Source: JAWLFI01 sp964626595 (GTDB taxonomy: Bacteria; Bacteroidota; Bacteroidia; Chitinophagales; Saprospiraceae). Taken from it: 29,960 bases of DNA. Position 1 is the first letter of the stretch. Every line of letters starts with the position of its first letter. The stretch spans positions 1-29,960 of the forward strand of contig CAZVFU010000025.1 in NCBI GenBank assembly GCA_964626595.1, given 5' to 3'. The notes beneath the pieces are model-generated. The model was not told the DNA's origin. It did not search any database and saw only the letters and a list, made by a program, of their open reading frames with translations. Position numbers and translations under genes: made by a program. Positions 15,323 to 21,103 of this stretch are shown one piece after another.

Positions 15323-15747
15323 ATGGATTTTTCAGGGTTCAAAATCACCTGGAAACTCACTTCAATATTGGGGTCCAGGGATGCCTTTACACTGCAGTAC
15401 TTATCAAAAGCCAGGTCCAACGCCCGCTGAGCTTTATGTTTTTTCACTTGACCCCATAGAATGAAAGTCATAGCAATACTTGTAAAAGGTCTGGCCGCTT
15501 TACCCTCTCCCCTCTCCCCTTTCACTTTTATTTGGAGATCTTGTAGGTCTTGTCTTTGCTTTTTCAAAATTTCTACCAATTCGAATGCTCCGCAGGTCGC
15601 AAGTGAAGCTAAAACGAGCTCCATGGGCCTAAGCCCCAAATTCTCTCCCCCAATGTCTGGAGAACCATCGACATTTATTTTAGCTTGAGTCGCATTTTTT
15701 ATTTCAAAGTGAACCGCCTGGTTTTTTCTGTCTAAAGTTATTTCCAA
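15319..15747 (-). CDS. OsmC family protein
   Basis: A 142-residue OsmC/Ohr-fold protein. The two redox cysteines are present: C52 in LATCGAFE and C118 in DKYCSV. Family members reduce organic hydroperoxides with thiol partners; members with this RPMELVLASLATC pattern are often annotated simply as OsmC-like. The start is a TTG at 15747: an in-frame TAA lies five codons upstream with no ATG or GTG between, and the first residues (MEITLDRKNQAVHFE) look native. It is the first gene of an osmC-cysE-cysM operon (4-bp and 1-bp overlaps), which couples a thiol peroxidase-like protein to cysteine supply. Confidence 0.9.
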   Translation of the reverse strand: MEITLDRKNQAVHFEIKNATQAKINVDGSPDIGGENLGLRPMELVLASLATCGAFELVEILKKQRQDLQDLQIKVKGERGEGKAARPFTSIAMTFILWGQVKKHKAQRALDLAFDKYCSVKASLDPNIEVSFQVILNPEKSI

Positions 15748-15853
15748 GATAATAGTTGTTTAATGTTATATTGTAAACAAATAAAAGGAAAGTAGTTTTA
15801 AGCTAGGTTTATTTACTTGAAAAACTAAAGTATAAAAAAATCCTATGCTCGGA

Positions 15854-15886
15854 TTGCGTCTATCCTTTAGGTTTAATTTACCTTTG
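15854..15886 (+). promoter_or_regulatory. possible promoter of the acyltransferase pair
   Basis: TACCTTTG at 15879-15886 matches TAnnTTTG exactly. The nearest TTG upstream is at 15854-15856, a 22-bp spacer, longer than ideal. Transcription would start near 15892, giving a leader of about 100 nt before the GTG at 15991. The palindrome CGTATACG (15914-15921) lies in that leader. Confidence 0.4.
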
Positions 15887-15990
15887 TCTCTGGAACGGGC
15901 TTAACTTGATAACCGTATACGTAAAAATCCGTTATATAATCAATGCATATCAGCTTAACACATCAATCACAAAGAAGATCTAATTATTAG

Positions 15991-16749
15991 GTGATACTCA
16001 AAGAGGATATATTACGCGGAATTGGTGACCATCGATACGATGTGAAAATAGCCCAAAACAAAGCGGAAGTCAGAAAGGCTCAGGAGCTTCGTTATCGGGT
16101 GTTTGGTGACGAACTTAAGCGGAATTTTGAATTTCACGGTAAAATTGATCAGGATGAATACGATGCTCAATATCATCATTTGATTGTGATCGATAAGGCA
16201 ACGGGCGACGCTATAGGAACCTATAGACTTCAAACCTACTCCCAGGCCATTAACGGGCACGGATTCAAAACCAATGAGCGGTTTCAACTAGATCAATTGC
16301 CTCAGGAAATAATTGAGAATGCTTTTGAGGTAGGGCGCGTTTGTGTATTATCTGATCACAGAAATGGGCGCGTATTATATCTGCTTTGGAAAGGCCTTGC
16401 AGGATATTTGAAGCATTTTCAGTGTAGATATCTTTTTGGCTATCTGGCACTGCATACCCAACACCCGAATATAGCTATGAATTCACTTCAGTTCTTTAAG
16501 CAGAATGGATATATTCATGAAGAAATATCCATAGATGTTCAAGCCGGATTTGAATGTTCAACTCATCCCAAATTCAACGAGGAAAAGACTGAAGTAGATT
16601 TTCCTCCTTTATTCAAGAACTACCTCAATATTGGTTGCAAAATCTGCAGTCTCCCTTCTTGTTGTCGCAGAACCAAGCTGATTCATTTTTTTATATTATT
16701 AGACGTTGAATTAGTGCCTCAGAGGTACAAAGAAATGTTTGGTGTGTGA
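15991..16749 (+). CDS. OlsB/GlsB-like amino-acid N-acyltransferase
   Basis: A 252-residue GNAT-fold acyltransferase of the OlsB/hemolysin-like family. Family segments are KAQELRYRVFGDEL (29-42), then GTYRL at 76-80, and the core motif FEVGRVCVLSDHRNG (112-126). OlsB-type enzymes attach a 3-hydroxy fatty acid from ACP to the amino group of ornithine, glycine or another amino acid, the first step of aminolipid synthesis. The partner O-acyltransferase gene follows with overlap, as in olsBA and in the glsB/glsA pair of Bacteroides. The start is GTG directly after an in-frame TAG (15988-15990), so no longer form exists. Odd feature: a cysteine cluster C216-x2-C219-x4-C224-C225 in the C-terminal region. 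Which amino acid is used is unknown. Confidence 0.82.
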   Translation: MILKEDILRGIGDHRYDVKIAQNKAEVRKAQELRYRVFGDELKRNFEFHGKIDQDEYDAQYHHLIVIDKATGDAIGTYRLQTYSQAINGHGFKTNERFQLDQLPQEIIENAFEVGRVCVLSDHRNGRVLYLLWKGLAGYLKHFQCRYLFGYLALHTQHPNIAMNSLQFFKQNGYIHEEISIDVQAGFECSTHPKFNEEKTEVDFPPLFKNYLNIGCKICSLPSCCRRTKLIHFFILLDVELVPQRYKEMFGV

Positions 16750-17546
16750 TGTGGAAAAAATTCAGAGCAAATCTTAGGGTTTTCAGCTTTGCGCTTTATG
16801 TAATTCTTTCATTTTCCTTTTATTTGATGATTAAGGGGTTGATTTATATTGTAGGGAAAGATTACAGTTCCTGGCGAAATATATATATGCGGCATTTGTC
16901 AGGTGTCACTTGCTCCATTTTCAATATTCAGGTAGAAGTAAAAGGTACGCCGCCATCTGCGCCTTTTTTTTTGGTTTGCAACCACTTGAGCTATCTCGAT
17001 ATACTTCCACTTTTCATGGCCCTGGACTGCACTTTTGTAGCTAAAAAAGAAATACGATCCTGGCCTATTTTAGGTTTTATGGTTAAGCATATGGGAGTTG
17101 TTTTTGTCAACCGAAAAAGACGCTCAGATGTAGTTCGGGTAAATCAACTAATTACTCAGGCCATGAATAAACATCAGGGAGTAGTTGTATTTCCGGAAGG
17201 TACTTCTTCTTCCGGTGCAGAGGTGCTTGCTTTGCGCAGTTCCCTTCTTCAATATCCATCGAGCAAACTAATAGCAGTTCATGCTGCCTCATTGTATTAT
17301 CGAACGGGACCAAAGGATATTCCGGCCATCGATTCTGTATGTTTTTTTGGCGGACGTCATTCTTTTATGGAGCACTTTTTTCGGATGGCTAAAAATGATT
17401 CCATTTATTGTGAGTTAAGATTTGCAGACGAAACGATTATAGAAGGAGATCGAAAGACTCTCACGCGAAAATTGCAACAACAAATCGAAAGCGTATTCAC
17501 CCCTTCTTCTACCCCTGCGGATTCATTGAAAATGGTAAACGAATAA
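16749..17546 (+). CDS. PlsC-like 1-acyl-glycerol/aminolipid O-acyltransferase
   Basis: A 265-residue lysophospholipid-type acyltransferase. One N-terminal transmembrane helix (about 12-35) is followed by the acyltransferase domain with the catalytic NHLSYLD (H79, D84) and the substrate motif FPEGT (148-152). Paired with the upstream N-acyltransferase, it most likely esterifies the hydroxyl of the lyso-aminolipid (OlsA/GlsA role), though plain phosphatidic acid synthesis is possible. I choose the ATG at 16749, which shares one base with the upstream stop (TGATG); a GTG one codon earlier is also open. It is followed by a 406-bp gap with repeat copy 3. Confidence 0.85.
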   Translation: MWKKFRANLRVFSFALYVILSFSFYLMIKGLIYIVGKDYSSWRNIYMRHLSGVTCSIFNIQVEVKGTPPSAPFFLVCNHLSYLDILPLFMALDCTFVAKKEIRSWPILGFMVKHMGVVFVNRKRRSDVVRVNQLITQAMNKHQGVVVFPEGTSSSGAEVLALRSSLLQYPSSKLIAVHAASLYYRTGPKDIPAIDSVCFFGGRHSFMEHFFRMAKNDSIYCELRFADETIIEGDRKTLTRKLQQQIESVFTPSSTPADSLKMVNE

Positions 17547-17689
17547 AATTATCGGACTGAATCTTATTTCATTGCAACAGCATCTGAAAAGGATACTTTG
17601 GGGTCTGTTCGGATAAATATGTTGGATAGGGACGCCAAACATTATCCCTGGTTATCAGGTGTCTCCTCCTTTTCATCCCGGTCCCGAAT

Positions 17690-17884
17690 GGGGAGTTGTC
17701 CCCTGTTATTCCGTGAGGGGTAGTAGCGGGGCCGAGCATGCGAGGGCGTCTGCATGGTGTAGGGCAGGCTTTTAAGCTGGCCCGAACACCATGCAGACCG
17801 ACAGCCGCGAATGACCCGACCCCGCGGCCTTCCAGCTCACAGGAGCTGAATAGTCCACCGAGAACTGGCCGCGGGGGCACGGCC
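17690..17884 (+). repeat. structured GC-rich repeat, copy 3 (plus)
   Basis: The gene-free gap 17547-17952 holds this element. It contains a small hairpin GGGGA/TCCCC (17690-17703); CGTGAGGGGTAGTAGCGGGG leading into CCGAGC; a long central hairpin with a perfect 13-bp stem GTCTGCATGGTGT/ACACCATGCAGAC (17748-17760 with 17786-17798) extended inside by GGGC/GCCC; CCGCGAATGACCCGACC; and a perfect 10-bp closing stem CCCCGCGGCC/GGCCGCGGGG (17820-17829 with 17867-17876) that encloses a second hairpin CAGCTC-ACAG-GAGCTG (17833-17848). Word order matches copies 1 and 2, but the stems are different sequences. 17547-17689 and 17885-17952 are AT-richer and show nothing I can name. Confidence 0.6.
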
Positions 17885-17952
17885 ATAAAAAAAGCCTATT
17901 ATAATTTAAATTCATTGAATTCGGCGATTATAGAAAATAGTTAGTTTTATCA

Positions 17953-18552
17953 ATGGATACATACACCAAACCAGGCTTTGATAGCATCTTATCTATGAAA
18001 GACAAATTAACAGTGACTGAGGATGATATTATACGGGGGTGTAAACGCGGGGATCGGAAGGTTCAGCAGTATGTTTTCGAAAACTACAAAGAGCATCTCA
18101 TGGGTGTGATACGTCGATATGTTTACGATGTTCCGACAGCTGAGGATGTGCTCATTAACACCTTCGTGAAGGTTTTTACTAAAATCGAAACGTTCTCAAA
18201 AAAGGGTGGTTTTGTAGCTTGGATGAGGCGGATTGCTATACGTGAAGCATTAATGCTGTACCGAAAAGAAAAGCGAATGCAATATGTGGATCCAGTGGAA
18301 ATACCTGAATCTCAATCCAAACCGGACATACTGGAAAAAATGGAGCGAGATGAGATATACGCCTGTTTAGGAGCCTTGCCTGAAGGGTATCGTCAAGTAC
18401 TTAATTTGTATGCGATAGATGGCTATAAGCACCGTGAGATTGCAGAATTACTCAATATTAGTATTCACACTTCAAAGTCACAATTGCGAATGGCTCGAAA
18501 GCGATTTCAGGAAATTTTAGACAAACAATATAACGATGGAAAGGAAGCATGA
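17953..18552 (+). CDS. ECF-type RNA polymerase sigma factor
   Basis: A 199-residue sigma-70 family factor with only regions 2 and 4. Region 2 covers about 36-102 (from the YVFENYKEHLMG helix through DVLINTFVKVFTKI to the FVAWMRRIAIREALMLYRKEKR stretch). Region 4 covers about 135-190, with the helix-turn-helix HREIAELLNISIHTSKSQLRMARKRF. It directs RNA polymerase to a small regulon, usually envelope-related. The overlapping next gene encodes a small membrane protein, a candidate anti-sigma factor. The promoter before the ATG is unclear: TAGTTTTA (one mismatch) ends 3 bp before it. Targets cannot be read from this window. Confidence 0.92.
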   Translation: MDTYTKPGFDSILSMKDKLTVTEDDIIRGCKRGDRKVQQYVFENYKEHLMGVIRRYVYDVPTAEDVLINTFVKVFTKIETFSKKGGFVAWMRRIAIREALMLYRKEKRMQYVDPVEIPESQSKPDILEKMERDEIYACLGALPEGYRQVLNLYAIDGYKHREIAELLNISIHTSKSQLRMARKRFQEILDKQYNDGKEA

Positions 18553-18862
18553 CGAATGGGATCAGACCTTAAGAAGAAAAATGGGAGCGGCCTCCCACCC
18601 TACCCAATTGGAGTGGACACAGGTCGAAGAGCGCCTGCCTGTCAGGGAGGCGAGGATTAGAAAAATAGGCTGGATATTAAAAGTTGCTGCCATTATATTG
18701 GCTGCTGTGGCTTCATACTCTCTTTTGGATTGGTATTCAGGACCTTCATGGGAGTATTCCTCGGTAGCCTCGGTGCACAGTCTTGAAAATAGCGAGTCGA
18801 GTTTTTTCTCAGCTAAAGAGCTCCATCAGATTTACATTCCTAAGAATAACATCATAGAATAG
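18536..18862 (+). CDS. small single-span membrane protein, possible anti-sigma
   Basis: A 108-residue protein I do not recognise by family. It has a charged, probably cytoplasmic N-terminus (1-45: DEWDQTLRRKM, then EWTQVEERLPV), one transmembrane helix (about 46-64, ILKVAAIILAAVASYSLL) and a roughly 40-residue outer tail. The 17-bp overlap with the sigma factor gene suggests coupled synthesis in a fixed ratio. This layout is what a transmembrane anti-sigma factor has, but it is much shorter than usual, with no recognisable zinc-binding or large periplasmic sensor domain. It is either a minimal anti-sigma or a shortened relic; no frameshift remains are visible downstream. Confidence 0.75.
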   Translation: MERKHDEWDQTLRRKMGAASHPTQLEWTQVEERLPVREARIRKIGWILKVAAIILAAVASYSLLDWYSGPSWEYSSVASVHSLENSESSFFSAKELHQIYIPKNNIIE

Positions 18863-18882
18863 CAGATCGCTTGATAATAGCT

Positions 18883-18890
18883 TATCTTTG
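18883..18890 (+). promoter_or_regulatory. -7 box of the OmpA-lipoprotein gene
   Basis: TATCTTTG matches TAnnTTTG exactly, 16 bp before the ATG at 18907. No TTG at -33 spacing was found. It suggests that the OmpA-like gene can be transcribed apart from the sigma operon, or that this is an ECF-type target with a different -33 element. Confidence 0.5.
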
Positions 18891-18906
18891 AGGAAAATAA
18901 AACGAT

Positions 18907-19896
18907 ATGCAGGTCTATAAACTATTTTTTTTATTGGTGATTTTATCACTTGTCTCTTGCGTAAGTAGCAACCGTTATGAAGAGGCATTAGCTGAAAAAC
19001 GAGGATTGGAGGAGCGCGTTTCACAACTCGAAAAAACGCAAAAAGAGTTTGAACGACTCAAGTCTGATTACATGTCTTTGAACGAACAAAACAGTAATCT
19101 AAAGGATGAGCTAGAGAGTTGTCAAACCAAGTACAAGAATATGAATCAGGCTCGTAAGGACCTGCAGGAGGTCTATGACAAAATTGTAGCTCAAAACAAA
19201 CAACTTTTGGAAACGAGTTCATCTGAAAAAAGAGATCTATTAGAAGAGCTCAACGATAAGCGCACGATGCTGGATCAACGGGAAAGCGAGCTAAACAAAA
19301 CAAGGAGAGAGATTCTCGAACAAGAGAATAAAATGGGCGAAATGATGGCTCGGCTGCGTGAAAAAGAAGCTCGAATCGAAAAACTAAATGAGCGCCTCGA
19401 CGAGATGAATTCGACTATGGAGAAAACCCTAGGTAGTATTGAGAAGGCACTCACCAATTTTGGGAAGGATGAATTTAGTGTAAGGCAGGAAAACGGGCGA
19501 GTATATATATCGCTTTCCCAGCAATTACTTTTTGAGAAAGGAAGCAGTAAAATCAACCCAAGAGGTCAGTCTGCTTTAGAGCAATTGGCCAAGTCAATGA
19601 AGGAAATGAATGATCTAAGTTTTACGGTGGAAGGTCATACCGATAGTGATGGAAGTGTGGAACGCAATTGGGAGCTCAGTACAGAACGAGCCACTGAAGT
19701 CGTTCTTTTTCTCCAGAAAAAGGGAGTCAATCCCAATGATATGATCGCCTCAGGAAGAGCGCTGTATCAGCCTGTCGCTCCCAATACGGATGAAGATAAT
19801 AAGCGATTGAATCGAAGAACGGAGATTATCATTAATCCGAATTTGGAACAGATTTTCGAACTCTTGAAGAGTCCGGAGGTGTCGGAAACGGAATAA
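18907..19896 (+). CDS. OmpA-family lipoprotein with coiled coil
   Basis: A 329-residue envelope protein. A signal ending LVSC gives a lipidated cysteine at 18. Residues about 22-180 are heptad-rich, charged and strongly coiled-coil (repeated K, E, R, L). The OmpA C-terminal peptidoglycan-binding domain occupies about 195-315, with VEGHTDSDG (241-249) and LSTERA. D246 and R261 are 15 apart, the spacing of the diaminopimelate-binding Asp/Arg pair. It likely anchors the membrane to peptidoglycan through a long coiled-coil spacer, acting in the periplasm. It follows the sigma/membrane-protein pair, which may control it, and precedes the metalloprotease by 8 bp. Confidence 0.92.
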   Translation: MQVYKLFFLLVILSLVSCVSSNRYEEALAEKRGLEERVSQLEKTQKEFERLKSDYMSLNEQNSNLKDELESCQTKYKNMNQARKDLQEVYDKIVAQNKQLLETSSSEKRDLLEELNDKRTMLDQRESELNKTRREILEQENKMGEMMARLREKEARIEKLNERLDEMNSTMEKTLGSIEKALTNFGKDEFSVRQENGRVYISLSQQLLFEKGSSKINPRGQSALEQLAKSMKEMNDLSFTVEGHTDSDGSVERNWELSTERATEVVLFLQKKGVNPNDMIASGRALYQPVAPNTDEDNKRLNRRTEIIINPNLEQIFELLKSPEVSETE

Positions 19897-19904
19897 GCTA
19901 AAAA

Positions 19905-21089
19905 ATGAAATGCCGTTGGCTATTGTGTGGAACCTTCTTTATTTTCTGTCTGAATCTAGGTATAAGTCAAAGGTGGGAAAGATGTAAGGTAAATGGGTCT
20001 CCTTTGCCGCTGGAGCGCATTTCACACCATAGCTATCTCAGATCAGAAGTTTTATATATCCCCATCGTATTTCATATTGTTTTACCCCCGGAAGCAAAAG
20101 GGCCAAGCACATTGCGACTGCAATCCCAGCTCGATGCACTCAATGACAATTTTAACAACTATCAATCCATTCATTTGGTTCCTTCCATGTTTCGATCAGA
20201 TGTGAGGCTGCCCCGAATTGAATTTTGTCTTGCCTCTGAAGACGAGGATGGGATCGCCCACGAAGGGATTACACGAACAACCACCTCAATCCCTAATATA
20301 GGCCAACACTTTTTTAGTGATGGGCGACAAAGTGTGCACCATACGATTTTAGGTGGTAGAGATGCCTGGGATCCGAAGAGGTTTTTGAATATTTGGATCG
20401 CTGAACTCGAATCATTTGCAGCAAGGGCAAACTTTCCAGAAAGTGGCCGTCCGGATGAGGATGGTATTGTAATAGATCCCGATTTCATTGGGAAAGTAGG
20501 CGTATCAAATGCTCGATTTTCAGAGGGGCGCACCCTGGTTCATGAGGTGGGCCATTATTTGAATTTACAGCATCCCTGGGTCAATTCCGGTTGTGATTTG
20601 GATGATGGCTTGGAAGACACACCTATTCAAGATGGACCTTATTTTGGTTGCGCTTCACCATTTAACTCGCGATCATGTGGGACCCTTGATATGACGCAAA
20701 ATTTTATGCAATTTGGGGATGATCCCTGTTTATTCTATTTCACCGCTGAACAGGTCCAAATGATGCGAAGCATTGTAAATAGTGTCAGAAGAGGACTTAT
20801 CGAAAATGGGCAACGGCAATGCGGTGAGTTGTCAAGCACAAATCAGGGAGATATTCAGATATTTTATAATGAAAACAACGAACGCATTATCATTAGTGGC
20901 CTCCAGAGAGATGAGGTTTATAGCTTACGCGCTTATGATTTAACCGGTAGGCTGGCTCGACATTTTGAAGCCCGGAACAGATATACAGCAGAGATTAACA
21001 CCCGTTTATTTGCTAGCGGGATTTATGTGGTGGTGGTGGAAGGCCCTAATGGTTTAACCACAAAAAAGGTAGCCGTAATGCGCCCCTGA
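19905..21089 (+). CDS. M43-like zinc metalloprotease with T9SS C-terminal domain
   Basis: A 394-residue secreted protease. The signal peptide is about 1-21. The zinc site is HEVGHYLNLQH (H213, E214, H217, H223), the extended HExxHxxGxxH-like pattern of metzincins. A Met-turn NFMQF (M268) follows, as in the pappalysin family M43. Paired cysteines (C230, C249, C258, C275) occur around the active site. The last 75 residues look like a type IX secretion sorting domain: YDLTGRLARHF, LFASGIYVVVVEG and KKVAVMRP. It is thus probably secreted or surface-bound via T9SS. It follows the OmpA-like gene by 8 bp and ends 14 bp from the convergent lptD stop, with no terminator between. Confidence 0.9.
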   Translation: MKCRWLLCGTFFIFCLNLGISQRWERCKVNGSPLPLERISHHSYLRSEVLYIPIVFHIVLPPEAKGPSTLRLQSQLDALNDNFNNYQSIHLVPSMFRSDVRLPRIEFCLASEDEDGIAHEGITRTTTSIPNIGQHFFSDGRQSVHHTILGGRDAWDPKRFLNIWIAELESFAARANFPESGRPDEDGIVIDPDFIGKVGVSNARFSEGRTLVHEVGHYLNLQHPWVNSGCDLDDGLEDTPIQDGPYFGCASPFNSRSCGTLDMTQNFMQFGDDPCLFYFTAEQVQMMRSIVNSVRRGLIENGQRQCGELSSTNQGDIQIFYNENNERIIISGLQRDEVYSLRAYDLTGRLARHFEARNRYTAEINTRLFASGIYVVVVEGPNGLTTKKVAVMRP

Positions 21090-21103
21090 CATCGGTCTAC
21101 ACC

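Noticed and set aside
17569..17944. Overlapping open frames on both strands in the gap 17547-17952 (for example 17738-17944 plus, 17569-17886 minus)
   Set aside because: They coincide with the palindrome-rich repeat, have skewed Pro/Arg/Gly composition, no upstream signals and no family features. Open frames arise easily in GC-rich repeats.
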